Shown here one piece after another: positions 1-12,248 of a stretch of DNA of 64,000 nucleotides. The stretch comes from Thysanoteuthis rhombus. Lineage: Eukaryota; Mollusca; Cephalopoda; Oegopsida; Thysanoteuthidae. Position 1 is the stretch's first letter; each line of letters begins with the position of its first letter. Below the pieces are notes generated by a model. It did not search any database, was not told where the DNA came from, and saw nothing but the letters and a program-made list of their open reading frames with translations. The stretch lies in assembly GCA_963457665.1 (NCBI GenBank), contig OY735206.1, positions 54,066,984 to 54,130,983 on the forward strand, in the 5' to 3' direction. The translations under genes were made by a program, and so were the position numbers.

Positions 1-177
1 TGTGACAGATATAATGCATCTATTATTCATAATCAATTTTTCGCTCTCTTTCACGAACCTTTCTACAAAGGGAACGGGTTTATCAAATTTGTTGGGGGTT
101 CTTACTTACATTTGCATCAACTGGGAGAAAAATCACGAATAAAAAAAAAATGACAAATAATAATCTACTCAAATAAT

Positions 178-300
178 GATCAGAGTGATTGTCTTGGTTC
201 ACTGGTCTTAACACTGGACTCTTCCACTGATAGGGAGAGTGAAAATTTGCTGAAAAAAATACTTCCTACTTACCATTCCCAACTATCCCGATAAGCGAAA
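178..300 (+). repeat. Dispersed repeat family A, copy 1
   Basis: This stretch shares an ordered set of words with four other places in the window (536-715, 20143-20315, and reversed at 29440-29600 and 29955-30125). The words are GTGATT-TCTTGG, then TAACACTGGACTC, then a line ending in AAAAATACCTCCTAC, then an ACCATTT/CCCA block. All copies have diverged by roughly a fifth to a third as judged by eye. No reading frame is conserved between copies, so it looks like a non-coding mobile repeat, but the class is unknown. Confidence 0.6.
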
Positions 301-535
301 TTAGAATTTGAATAAAAAACGAAGAAAACATTATAATCTAAAAATATCTGTGACTCTTTTTCCCACTGGGATAAACGAGTGGATCATACGAAAAAAAAAA
401 TCAGATGAGGACAGATATCATATAGCAAAGATCAACAAGCCTATTTTGCTAGGCGTTGTTAGCGGTTTCATCGAATCTCTCTGCATAGATGGTCTGATAA
501 CAACTGATGCTAAGTTGATATATATTCTAATAAAT

Positions 536-715
536 TAACGGAGTGATTTTCTCGGCTTGGTGTCCGTAACACTTGACTTTCTCACTCAGAGGGTAAAAAG
601 AAAATTGCTCAGAAAAAAAGTATCTCATTCACCACATTTGAAATTATGGACTCTTCAAACTGAAACGAATTTGCTACTAATTTTTTCCTTATAAAATAGT
701 TTCATAGAAATCAAA
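536..715 (+). repeat. Dispersed repeat family A, copy 2
   Basis: This is a second, same-orientation copy only about 350 bases after the first. It extends further 3', through the block ATTATGGACTCTTCAAACTG and a tail resembling the one at 20143-20315 (ATAGAAATCAAA). Two direct copies this close could be a tandem duplication or two insertions. Confidence 0.6.
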
Positions 716-1023
716 TTACATCTGCGAATTTTTAATCAAACAAATGAGTTTACGGACGATACAAAAGGAGAAGAGATACAACTTCATTTTGGAGGAGAAA
801 GCGAAGAATAATGGCAGAAGCTGAACAAATGTTATATGTTACAATTGTGAAAAGCGCCAAGAATTGAAATAATAAGAAATGTCCGAAAAAATAATGTAAT
901 TTTTACGAGAATGTGTCAAAATGTAATTCTATAAAAATTATCATTACTTCTATTACTATTCCATCATGTAATAATTATTTTGTCATTGTATGATAATCCT
1001 AAATCGTATAATCATCTTTATTT

Positions 1024-1029
1024 CGATTA

Positions 1030-1123
<94 letters not shown>

Positions 1124-1146
1124 CATTATTATTATTATTATTATTA
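1024..1146 (+). repeat. (ATT)n microsatellite
   Basis: About 120 bases of nearly pure ATT triplets with rare TCATT interruptions. Translated, it gives a meaningless poly-isoleucine frame. Confidence 0.97.
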
Positions 1147-1149
1147 ACA

Positions 1150-1395
1150 GCCTCCTCAAATCCCCAGCACTTCACTCAATATTCCATAATATTATTATGA
1201 TTTTTCCTTTCCATAATAATAGGTATCCTTCACTGGGGATCAATGGACTGCAATGCTCCACCACTATCCTCACTATCCTAGCTATTTTCAGCAATGCTGT
1301 CGTCTGGATAGTCTCGATTTTTCCATGGATTTACAGTTTTCCAACGTCTTTGCAAGGCTCTTCTACAGGGCTGTTCCCGGCAATTCAACAATTAT
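1150..1395 (-). mobile_element. LINE 3' coding relic (restriction-like endonuclease region), fragment 1
   Basis: Sandwiched between two ATT arrays is a GC-richer piece. On the minus strand it reads approximately PGTAL-KSLAKTLENCKSMEKS followed by RLSRRQ, with frame breaks. The same block appears at 26650-26790 as GTVQEILAKRLEELEI followed by a VVQTTT-like segment, and at 26030-26200 as GTVLKNLAKRLGEVGI. This matches the far C-terminal end of animal non-LTR retrotransposon proteins that end in GALGTV-K-L-LE-IGI. The fragment is short and decayed, and its assignment rests on the other two copies. Confidence 0.4.
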
Positions 1396-1401
1396 GGCGA
1401 C

Positions 1402-1540
<139 letters not shown>

Positions 1541-1890
1541 GTTCTTGTTACTTTTTGTTATCAAGATTATTGCTATTATTATTAATTTTGTTCTTGTTAC
1601 GTTTTGTTATCAACATTATTTCTATTGTTATTATCATCATTATCATTCTCGTTCTTGTTGCTGTTAATTTTTGTTATTAATATTCTTACTCTTATTATTA
1701 TTATCATTGATATTGTTTATTATCATTATTATCATTATTATCATTGTTGTTGTTGTTGTTATCATTATCATTATTATCAAATTAAGCAATTGTTGTCATT
1801 ATTTACATCACCATTATTGCTGTTGTATTTATTTCTAGTGTTATTTTGTTACTCTTACTGTTATTATCGTTATTATAATTATGGTCGTTG
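1541..1890 (+). repeat. Degraded TTATCATT/TTGTT pyrimidine-adenine tract
   Basis: About 350 bases almost devoid of purine runs on this strand, built from imperfect TTATT, TCATT and TTGTT words. It looks like the decayed continuation of the preceding microsatellites. The open frames across it are low-complexity artefacts. Confidence 0.85.
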
Positions 1891-1899
1891 TTGGTAGGT

Positions 1900-2460
1900 A
1901 GCGGTTGTAGTCGTTAGTTGATCAACTCGAGCAACGCGTACAAACTGCACCAATCGTCATCACCTCGAGCAGCTATTGGTGAAAGCAGCACGTCAAAATC
2001 ACACAAAGACATGAAAGAACTGGAAATTAAGTCGAGAATCGAATGATTAGGAGCAAAAAAAAAAGGAATCGAAAGGCTCAAGTTTTGTGGCATGTCGTCT
2101 GCATCGCTGTGCGTTTTCTGGTGGAAACAAAGACGGTGAGAGGCGGGCTACCGGGAGAAACAAAAACTACACAGAGAGAGAGAAAAAAAAGGGAGGGACT
2201 AAAACAGGGGGGAGGGGTGGAAGGAACGGGTGAGTGAAACATCTCGGTATTGGAGGTGGGGGGATAGCCGCAAATACTGGAGATTAGGGGATGTGGGGGA
2301 GGATTACAGGCCCAGGGGTGGGTTGGTAAAAAGAGAGGATGAGTGATTGGCGAATGGTTAAATGAGGGAGGAGAAGAAAGGAGGAAAGGCGGAGTGGGCA
2401 GGTTTTATTCTCCCTCCTACTCTCTTTGACTCATACAAGACGCTAAGCAAAATAAATACT
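1900..2460 (+). other. GC-richer unique stretch with purine/G-rich half
   Basis: The first half (1900-2100) has several CpG-containing words (CTCGAG twice, CAACGCG) and matches no other part of the window. The second half (2160-2400) is strongly purine-rich, with G runs of 4-6 at about 2258-2335 that could fold as a long-loop G-quadruplex. I see no protein family in the short frame at 2043-2237. It may be regulatory or untranslated sequence, but nothing proves it. Confidence 0.4.
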
Positions 2461-3071
2461 GAAGTTAATCGTATCAATACGCCCTGTTAACGCGAAGAGG
2501 CTTGCTAGAGAGTAAAGTCGTTTTAATAAGGATTGATTTCGATCTAATCAACATACTCTTCATTAAAATCATCATAATTGTCGTCTGTATGATAGTCATT
2601 TTGAGTTATCGGTAATCTTCACTTTGACGTGCATGAACATATGGTGGTGTTTAACTAGCATCGAGAAGCTCCCAAAGTCATACAAATGCTCAAAAAATGA
2701 ATATATATATATATATTTTTTTTTTTTTTTACTGAAAAGTATATTTAAAAAATATATTCAACAGAAATTGGCGCAATAATTAAATTATGCGCACGTCTCA
2801 ATCGGATTGCACATCTTGAACTCGTCAAGGTACGATGGAAACAGTGCATCTGAAGTTCCAAACTGACGCGTTCATGATGTGCAATTTGATAAAGACGTGT
2901 GTTTGATTTAATTATTGCGTTAATTTTCGATGAATATGTGCTTCAATTATATCCTTTAATAAAAAAAATTTATGTATACTTTTTGGAGCCTCTTTAAGAC
3001 CTTTAGAACCTCACCACGCTGGTTTAACAGCGCCAGAGGCTTATGTACGTCCAAGCAAATATTACCAAAAT

Positions 3072-3072
3072 A

Positions 3073-3131
<59 letters not shown>
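3072..3131 (+). repeat. (ATT)n microsatellite
   Basis: About 60 bases of ATT triplets. Confidence 0.95.
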
Positions 3132-3244
3132 GTAATCATCATTAACGTTTTTGTTATGATAGTTTCTGTAAAGAAAAAAAAGGCGTCCTGTGTGAGTTTC
3201 GAGTAAAAATTATCATTATTGTTCTGACATCAAGTTATATGAGG

Positions 3245-3442
3245 TGCTGCTCGAAAACTTTGGGAATCTGACCAAGAGAAAAAATATTTAGCCTGTTTCC
3301 ACCGTCACCTTTGAAGCAGTCCTTTGCCTGCTCTTGATGCACTGACTCACAAAGGGCACTGCTCACAAAAGATCGCGGCAAAAACCAATACTGCATTAGA
3401 TTCGCGGGCACAGTTCAAATTTCCCAAACTTTTTATTTTTAA
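3245..3442. mobile_element. Short inverted-repeat element (Tc1/mariner-like MITE or relic)
   Basis: The left end has GCTCGAAAACTTTGGGAATC. The right end, reversed, reads AAAAAGTTTGGGAAATTTGA, giving imperfect terminal inverted repeats around a roughly 200-base body. The interior is GC-richer than its surroundings. Similar ends are common in Tc1/mariner derivatives, but no clear TA duplication is seen, so the class is uncertain. Confidence 0.4.
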
Positions 3443-3479
3443 AAAATTGAATTCTCGAGAAAATAAACGGTAATTATGT

Positions 3480-3750
3480 AGGACACAAACTAAGGGACCA
3501 ATTTACTTTAAGCTTAGATTGCAAATTGGCCCCTACTATACTAAAAAAAAAAAAACATGTTGGGGATATTTAAAACGTTTTTCTAGATATAATATGGTAT
3601 AAATTTTCAATTTTTTTACTTTCTAGCCTCATGAGTGCGACCTTACGATACATAGCCAGCCAGTCCAATTTAAAAAACTGAAGAAACCTATGTTGACAGT
3701 TTTGGTGACAGTTTTGGCAGACGGTTTCTAATTATAATTATTATCGTCTT
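3480..3750 (+). repeat. Dispersed repeat family B, copy 1
   Basis: The copy begins with a block ACTAAGGGACCAATTTACTTTAAG and continues GATTGCAAATTG. About 120 bases later it has ACATAGCCAGCCAG, then AACTGAAGAAACC, TGTTGACAGTTTTGG and a TTTCTAAT-ATCAT ending. The same order of blocks recurs at 57600-57840, and reversed at 42655-43110. No coding potential is visible. Confidence 0.65.
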
Positions 3751-5489
3751 TCTTTTGGTGAAGTGAGCATAAAGTAAAACCACCAGTCATTGTCGCCTTT
3801 ATTTATAGACGCTTGATCAACGTAAAACAATTTATATTGCCGTCTTAGAAAAATGTTGAGTGTTGAAGACAAAAGAAAAACAAAAGAAAGAATTCCGAAA
3901 GATATCTCAAGAGAGTAGACAGGTTTTGACAGGGCCAGTCTGTCCATTGAGCGAACCTTGAGTCTAGGGCGCAAAGGTCCTAGTGGCGCAAAGGTCCTTG
4001 GGGCACATTCCAAACTGGAAAAAAAAATAGCAATTAGATTAAAACTGGGGGTGCAAATTTTAGATTTCACCTGGGGAACATGAAACCCTTGTGAGAATTT
4101 TAGGTATAGCCTTTAGCGCATGGAACCTTTCCACCGGCTATGAGATTCGATTTGGGAACTGTATGGTTCTATTTATTTATTTATTTATCCATTCATTCAT
4201 TCATTTATTTATTCATTGAAGTAACATTTGGTACTTGTTGGAAACATTTAGCAAAACTAAAGTAAGTGCATAAAATCCAACAAACAAACAAAAAAAAGAA
4301 AAGGACTTGCACTTTGAACCACAGACTGATCGTAAAAAGTTAGGTACCTTTGGGAAGAAAAAAGAAGAAAAAAACTCGGGCTTCGAACTTAGGCAAAGTG
4401 TTCTTGTTATTTATGAGTTTGTTTGTTTTGTTTTTTTTTGTTTTGGTTTGTTTGTTTTTTTGTCATTTTTTGCTATTTCCCTCTCTCTCTCTCTTTTTTC
4501 CTGTATGCATGAATGTTTACGTACACATGTGACCCATGATAATCTAAAGTTATGAAATCGAAAAATTATATTGCGGTTAGGCTGGTATTGATATTTCAAG
4601 TCTACCCGTTTCGATCACTGTCGCTGTCGTTGTATATGCCTCTTCGTTAAATATGTGACAGCAGTGCCGGGTTAATTACGTAGCAAATGTAACATATGCC
4701 ATGAGCCCCACAATTTCAAGAGAACGGCGGTAAATGCTTGCAAAGAATCAATTACGATTCAGTGATTCTGCACTATCTATTTCACAACAGTAACTAAACA
4801 GCCTTAAACTTTTATGAACAAGTGAGTGTTTAAGGTTATCAGGCTAATTATCACCATTAAATTGGGTAATTATTTTAACACACTAATTAATCAAAATGTG
4901 GTATCTATGCAGTACATTTACAACACATAAATACGAAGGTATTTGAAATTGAAGTCATGGCCGCTGCACTCAGACCAAAACGGAAATAAAGTAATGCTAT
5001 TTCTGAAATTTTATATTTGCCGTATTATCGGTCAGTTAAATCAATCATGGGCACAAATACCACACGTTGTTACTTTAATGCTGACCCCGGAGCCTTGCTT
5101 CACGTCAGTTGTAGGAAAGTACGTCTTTGAAGTATTTAGTGAAATAAATCATTTTGGGGAATTTTTTTTTTTTCATTTTTAATTATGTCAAGATAAACTT
5201 ATGTGTTTTTGAAAAATGATTTCGAACGGTCATGCGATAGACAGAAAGTAAATTCCCAGTTCAGCATTATAATTACATCGTAAATAGCCCCCCCCCCAAA
5301 AAAAAAGAGAAATTTTCAACAACTGACTCTCTCATCAGATGGTAACAGAGATGTTATTGATTGGAAGCATAAAAGATCTTTAATACGATTTTTTTTTTGT
5401 TTTTACTGGTAACAAGGATCATAACCTGAGAATCAACTAAAAAATCAAGATGAAGTAAACAGTCAGAACTTGATAATAAAGATTTACTG

Positions 5490-5904
5490 CAGAGCTTCTC
5501 AATACGACTGACAAGACAAATATTTTTGCGACCTCTCACTCGGTGTGGTAAAAGCAATAGGCACTAATAAAATTAGTCATTAGACTTACTGTAACTGAAC
5601 ATGCAAACAAAATGCCCCACTCCGACTGAAGAAAAATCCAAAACATTATTTACAGTGTTTACCGTTTATTATGGAAAATACTACTTTTTTTAAAATTACT
5701 GAAATGAGACGGAAACGAAATTTGTATTCATAAAATTATTGAATAGCATTGAGTTGTTTCAAAATAAGCGTAAATATTTGTATAGAGATAAAACTTTTCT
5801 TTAAATCTTGTTACATAAATATCCTTGATATACCAATGCGATCCCTAATATTATCTTCACGAACTCTGGCGGAAGGGGTCGACCCCCTAGTTTGAGAAGC
5901 ACTG
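5490..5904 (-). mobile_element. hAT-type MITE, copy 1
   Basis: The ends are inverted repeats: CAGAGCTTCTCAATACG on the left and, reversed from the right, CAGTGCTTCTCAAACTAG. They are bounded by an imperfect 8-base target duplication (atttactg / atttacaa). CAG-ended inverted repeats with 8-base duplications are characteristic of hAT transposons. The 415-base interior has no transposase and is shared in reverse orientation with 28259-28658, including the block TTCAATAATT-TATACAAATTTCGTTTC, GTTCAGTTACAG, and a GAGGTCGC motif. It is therefore a non-autonomous hAT family. Confidence 0.8.
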
Positions 5905-6033
5905 ATTTACAATACTTTTGAGATGAAAAATAAATAGGCCGGTTCTTGGTAGTTGAAATGCTGCTGCTGTTGATGTCAATTTTTTTTCACCTTGTCCTAT
6001 TTCTTACCACATAACATGATTACAGACAACCAA

Positions 6034-6035
<2 letters not shown>

Positions 6036-6124
<89 letters not shown>
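6036..6124. repeat. (TA)n microsatellite
   Basis: A nearly pure TA array of about 85 bases. Confidence 0.97.
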
Positions 6125-6128
<4 letters not shown>

Positions 6129-7482
6129 AGGATATAACAAATCATACGACAAATATGCCTAAAATTCCAGTGATAGCAATACTTTGTTCTTGTTTAGTCT
6201 TTGTGGAGTGGCTATGACTTCAGTTTCAAAATACTTTCGTATTTATGCGTTGTACATGTATCACATCAATACTGCACTCACATAAATTCCTGTGTTGAAA
6301 TAATCACCCTAATCAAAAGAGACAACTGGCTGAAATCGCTCAACTCAAATACCCAGTCGTTCATATAAGTTCAGGGCACCATACTCTTATACTAATGGAG
6401 CAAGTGCAAAATCACTGAATAGAAATTAATAGCTTACAAGCACTTAGCGCGGGGCCCCTAAAAGCATGGGGTGCGAAACATTTCCAACGTTTGCTACTAG
6501 TTAAACCAGCAGTATAAAAAAAATACCCACATAAAATGTCGTAATTATTTCGTTTTATTCAATCTTTATTTATTGATATAATGATTTTTTTTTTCAAGTA
6601 ACCATCATTATAATGAACACGACGAGTGGGTGTGAGAGCCGACCATGTCAGAAAGGAGCAATAAATGAAGAAAAGAGAGATAGAGAGATCTTGTGAAAGC
6701 AAAAGGGAAGTCTTGTTTCATAGTCCCTATCAAGGTGTTGTTTATACACAAGACACTGTTGGGCTTTTGTTAGACAAGGCGCGCATGGAGCCTCTATAAA
6801 TTCGATAAATTATAAAATAAAATTGTATGATGTTTCGGTTTTTTTTGAAAGCTACAAAATAATTGCTTACTGATCTTTTGTTTTTGTTTGTTTTTAGATA
6901 ATCAAGTTATATAAATCGTACTATTCTTAACCTATGCTTTTTACAACTCAATATCTGAAAAAAATACCCTATAATTATAGCATTTAGATACTTAGAAAGA
7001 TCTCTTATCGATGTTTTAGAGAAAAAAAACCGTAAATAAATGATTTCAATAAGAAGGATGGTCCTGTTTAGCCGTAATATACTAATTTCAGTCAGGATTA
7101 TACCTTAGATTCTAAAATAATTCTCAGTAATAATATGTTAACGTTGTTTATATTTCGAACACTTGTTTCATCAAATGTTGGTTTATTTAGTTTTTTTTTC
7201 CAAAAAGAGTATCGGTTGGTCCCTATTTTACCGACAAGATTTGAAAAATATATAAAAACAAATCAATGTAAATAAATTAGTTCAAGTATTATTCGGTTCT
7301 TATCTTTTAGGACGTTTGATTTCCCCAGGTAACTAATTTGTTTGTATATGCTTTATAAATAAAATAGCACACACTTGATTTGGACCTGTGAGTCTTGGTC
7401 GTAATTGTGTAGCAAAAACACTTTTGTTTCCCAAGGGGGGAAAACTCATCAACGCAAAATTTCCTTTATTAAGTCAACATTA

Positions 7483-7528
7483 TGTATGTATGTATGTATG
7501 TATGTATGTATGTATGTATGTATGTATG

Positions 7529-7598
<70 letters not shown>

Positions 7599-7620
7599 TG
7601 TATATATGTGTATGTGTGTG
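7483..7620. repeat. (TATG)n(TA)n(TATG)n(TG)n compound microsatellite
   Basis: TATG repeats flank a central TA array on both sides and then grade into TG. The core could form a cruciform. Confidence 0.95.
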
Positions 7621-8425
7621 TGTGTCTGCATTCGTACGAATGTGTTTTTTTTGTGTCCATGAAAACACAGGTAAAACATCTCAAGTACAATTTAAGGATA
7701 TTCCCTTTTTTTTTCTTTCTTTCTTTCTTATATTTAGATAGTCGACAAAATAAATCTATAATTATTCGTCTATACTACCAGGTAAGCTGTTTAGCTTCAT
7801 CATTGTTATTTTAAGGTATCTCTTGGATCCGTATCGCCGTGGAGAGGGTTCTTGGCGGTTATTCAGGGTCTGGGATGATTGCTCTCCAAACACAAACAAT
7901 ATCATCAATCGGAAAGATTGGTTCTTTTGACCATTCTTCTTTAAGTAACCTGCCACGGCATCTTTTCTTATTTACAATCGTTTCTGTACTTCTTCTCGCC
8001 GTTACTAAAACCCGAACCCGTTATCACGATAGAGAAAAGTAAGCCGGTGACTATTCCCCCATCCCATCTTCTCCACCTCCTCGCCCACATTATCAGCATC
8101 ATCATCATCATCATGGTCGTCGTCAACATCGTCATCACTATTATTATAAGGTTTTCCCAGTAGCAGCAGCTTTTGTAAAAGGACTGAAGGAGGAGGAGGT
8201 GAATAGAAGGTGGGCAAGGGGGTGGTGATTACAAAAGTGGAAGGAGGTAGTAATAATAATAGTGACGTGAGTAAAAGAGGGAGAGAGAGAGAGAGGGGAA
8301 ATGGAGATGGTGGGGGGTGGGTAGGATACGGTTAAGGCTGTTGTGGTGTTGGTGGTGGTGGCAATGGATGTCGTCTTGACGAGTTCCAACGTTTCTAGCA
8401 AAAGCTCCCCATCAACTGTAATCTA

Positions 8426-8461
8426 TGTTTGACTACGGCGGCAGCAACACCGGTGCGTCGG
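8426..8461 (+). CDS. Candidate first coding exon (12 codons) ending in a splice donor
   Basis: An ATG opens twelve codons (MFDYGGSNTGAS) that end exactly at a consensus donor, GTGAGTATGG, in phase 0. An in-frame TAA lies two codons upstream, so translation would have to start here. A possible acceptor (a pyrimidine-containing stretch ending TTTCTAG) lies at 8386-8399. The exon is GC-rich and CpG-bearing in an otherwise AT-rich window, and it is not part of any repeat I could match. I do not recognise the N-terminus. The start context is weak (T at -3). It could be chance, because twelve codons plus a donor is limited evidence. Confidence 0.3.
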
Positions 8462-8602
8462 TGAGTATGGCTTGTAATAATTGCTATGCGCCTCGCTTTA
8501 GCACTCAGGGAGAACTATAGCACAACTTAGTAATTATAGTAGTAAGGAAAGGAAGGAAGACCGGGCAAGTTCAGGAGGGCGAGAGGCAGAGAGCGAAAAC
8601 GC

Positions 8603-8630
8603 GGGAAACGGGTGCGGGGGTGGAGAGGGG
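8603..8630 (+). promoter_or_regulatory. G-quadruplex motif
   Basis: Four G runs of 3, 3, 5 and 4 are separated by loops AAAC, TGC and TGGAGA, which satisfies the usual intramolecular G-quadruplex rule. It lies about 140 bases after the candidate exon, inside the same GC-richer island, so it may mark a promoter-proximal intron. Confidence 0.5.
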
Positions 8631-8671
8631 CTGGTGTAGCAGTGGCGGATGATGTAAAAGCACTAGTTTGA

Positions 8672-8788
8672 AATGATGATGATTATGATGACGATGATGA
8701 TGATGATGATGATGGCGATGATGATGATGACGATGATGATGATGTTGTCGATGATGATAATGATGATGATGACGACGATGATGACAAG
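8672..8788 (+). repeat. (GAT)n microsatellite with GAC interruptions
   Basis: Imperfect GAT/GAC triplets over about 115 bases. A smaller ATC cluster lies at 8095-8118. Confidence 0.93.
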
Positions 8789-8832
8789 GTAAGAAACGAA
8801 GACAGAAAAACGGAAAGAAAATAATATATTAG

Positions 8833-8834
<2 letters not shown>

Positions 8835-8922
<88 letters not shown>
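8835..8922. repeat. (TA)n microsatellite
   Basis: A pure TA array of about 88 bases. Confidence 0.97.
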
Positions 8923-8927
<5 letters not shown>

Positions 8928-9811
8928 GGTTGAAGAGAAAGAAGGAAGGAAATGTTGAAAGAAAGAGTAAGGGGGTGTTGCTCGGTAGACAAGGAAGCCC
9001 CCAAATGATAGGTTCGAAAAACATTTAGCGAGAGGAGGAAAGATAGAAAGAAAGAAACCTACATGGTGTTTGGGTGTGTGTGTATAACAAGATCCTGTAT
9101 TGGAATTTAATTTTCATGTGTGTATCGTGACTAGGTTTTCCCATACGTTTTACGTGTGTAAAGTATACTGCAGAACTGATTAGTACACATATTTTGTTCG
9201 TGAGTGCATCGTGTGTACCTTGGTATAAAAAGTACTAAAATTATTCATGTATTTTTTTTTAACATAAGAACGTTTACCATATCTCATAATTGGATGTGTT
9301 GTAAATAATAAAATAAATTGCTCTCTCATACGTCTAACGAAAAAAAACGTGTAAAAACATTTGAAAAATATATGCACAACAACAATGTATAAGCCGAGAA
9401 AATTGCAATGAAATAGTTGAAAGGAAAAAAATAACTTTATAAACTAAAATGGGCGAAGTCAAACATAATTATGTAAAGTAAAACATATCAATAAGAAGAA
9501 GACACATAGAATCAAATCAAGAAAATTAGATGTGAGACCAAAAAAAACGGAGTAACGTCATTACTGACCGACTGGAAAGAATAAAACGAGAAGAAGAAAA
9601 AATGAGAGGAAAAGAAGCAAATATATAAATTTCGATCGCTAATAAACGCAGAAAGAAAAAATTTGGGATTTTTATGGAGAGAGTGGGGAAAGACAGAAGG
9701 AGGGAAAAAAGGGAAGTTCTTTTTCTCTGAAACTCTCTTTCGTTGTTTTCTTCGTCGTAACAATCCAACATCCACAACAATTCGTCTCGCTTGTTCATAT
9801 CATTCTGCCAA

Positions 9812-9824
9812 GTTATCTCCCTTG
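9812..9824 (-). repeat. AAGGGAGATAAC motif, occurrence 1
   Basis: GTTATCTCCCTTG occurs here, at 23079-23090 (missing one base), and on the other strand at 38380-38392 and 43409-43421. Four occurrences of a 12-base word in 64 kb of AT-rich DNA are far more than chance predicts. I recall this word as frequent in molluscan non-coding DNA. The surrounding sequences show little similarity, so it is probably the best-preserved core of an old repeat. Confidence 0.5.
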
Positions 9825-10479
9825 TTTATCGCCTTCACCTTACAACCTTTTCTCCCCCCCCCCTTTTTTTATCTTTGGGTCTGCTACTACAGCTTCTATT
9901 ACGAACGAGACACCCAAGACACGACAACTTTATTTGGGATAGAATGGAACTGAAGAGCAACAATAAAAGAAAGAAAGAAAAAAAAAGAAAGAAAGAAAGA
10001 GAGAACGAAAGAAAGAACGGAAGTGCGCATGCACACTTTTCGAAGCAGCGTTTTCGGGGGTGGGGGGTTGTTTTCGATCCAACCAAGATAGTCATTCACA
10101 TTTGCTATGACGGGACTACTTCCTTTTTACTTCATCATCCCACACAGCTTTACTGAGGTTGCTCGATCATCGTTCACAGTTTTACTGACTGAAAAAGGGA
10201 AAAATATTCTTCTTGGCCAGTGACCAAACGGACTACAATATTTCTTGAATACCACGCGATACATATCCAAACAAGTCCCCAGGGACTCTATAAACGTAAT
10301 TGAACTGTTTGTTTAATGTTTTCGTGACTACAACAATTTATTAGAAAAACCATAGCAACATGTTGGCTGTACGACAATAGCAACAAAATTATCGTGAAAT
10401 AGAAAGCTCGAACTAGACACGTGTTTGTGTGTGTGAGAGAGAGAAGGAAAAATTGTATGGGACGTCTATACATAAAATC

Positions 10480-10480
<1 letters not shown>

Positions 10481-10547
<67 letters not shown>

Positions 10548-10548
10548 A
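10481..10548. repeat. (TA)n(TG)n compound microsatellite
   Basis: A TA array of about 50 bases runs into a short TG array. Confidence 0.95.
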
Positions 10549-10770
10549 TGTATTCATTCAAACATACATTGTTTAAAATAACAGGCAAACTCTATTTAAT
10601 TTTTTGGTTAATTCTTCCAGTAGCATAGTTTATATTACCTACAATTATTTTCATCGAAGTTATCTTATATATATATGAAATATCACTAAATAGACAAGTT
10701 GTGTCCGACAGAATGAGATAATCATAAAGACATTTTAGTAGGAACTTGATTTTGATCAGCACTAATATCA

Positions 10771-10985
<215 letters not shown>

Positions 10986-11218
10986 TCTGTGATCTTCTGT
11001 GCTATATCTCGATTTTGCGCACCGGGTCGAATGATGTGTGTTATTACAGCTCGTAAGGTTTTTAACAAGCTTAGTGTAAAACTGGCAGGCATAGGAGAAG
11101 GTTATTTTGGGGGTCTTGAAACGCTTGAAATGTTTCCCATATGAATTAAAGATAATTGTTTCTTTGCTTTACACTATTTCAGCTTACAATAGGTTTCATG
11201 GGAACACTCTGCTTTAGA

Positions 11219-11272
<54 letters not shown>
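11219..11272. repeat. (TA)n microsatellite
   Basis: A pure TA array of about 54 bases. Confidence 0.96.
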
Positions 11273-11274
<2 letters not shown>

Positions 11275-12007
11275 CCAAGTCTTTATTTTTGTAAATTCTT
11301 ACTGTTAAGGTCCATGAATCTACATCAAACGAAGTTAGAACTAATCGCTGATTTGCACAGAAATAGATTAGATCCGTGCAATTAATATAATTTTCAAATA
11401 TTGAAAGATATGAAGCTGCTAATTAACAGCAATCAATTTTTATTTCTTTTAGGATGTATTAATGACTTCTATCACTCCCTTGCACACACACACATACACT
11501 ATTGAACGTATCCAAATATTTATTTACATACCAGTTAGCCGATTAACAGGATGGTAATTGAACAATTTTAAAGTGTCCCTGTATTTGGTAAACTCATTAT
11601 TTCACATATAGGCTTTCAAATATTTCACATATTGACTCTCGCATATTTTACATGTTGGCTTCAACATATTGGCTTTCCTGAATAGAATTATAGAATGAAA
11701 ATCGATCTTTCTGAAAATAATCTCGGATTCATCCCTCGAGTGATCAATATCAAATCTATTATTCGATACAAAGCGGATATTAACCAATAATCAAACATTT
11801 AAACTCTGATCCGATGCATATGACAAAATACTGGAGGTTGTGTGTCTATGTACCTATAGATACAAGTGTATACTTCGGTGTTGTGATAAATATTTGTCAT
11901 GTTTACAAATTTATATAAATAAACACACACACATACATATATATATATATTAATTTATATATATACATTTATATATGTACTAAATACACACACATGCACG
12001 AATATAT

Positions 12008-12008
<1 letters not shown>

Positions 12009-12072
<64 letters not shown>

Positions 12073-12155
12073 ATGTATACTAATAAGAATATTCTGAGAA
12101 GAATGTACTTGTAAGTAGATCGTGAGAAAGATAGATTGAAAATGCACAATTATAT

Positions 12156-12244
<89 letters not shown>
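12009..12244. repeat. (CA)n(TA)n arrays, two in series
   Basis: A CA array (12009-12050) flows into TA. After about 80 unique bases a second, shorter CA array flows into a longer TA array (12155-12244). The repeated CA-then-TA order suggests a duplicated tract. Confidence 0.95.

Positions 12245-12248
<4 letters not shown>

Noticed and set aside
2043..2237. 64-residue basic open frame in the GC-richer stretch, with a GGTGAGAG donor-like word
   Set aside because: Composition follows the purine-rich tract, there is no family match, and the donor-like word has no supporting exon structure.
3668..3700. CTGAAGAAACC in repeat family B as a hammerhead core
   Set aside because: No stem II hairpin and no GAAA at the required place in any of the family B copies.
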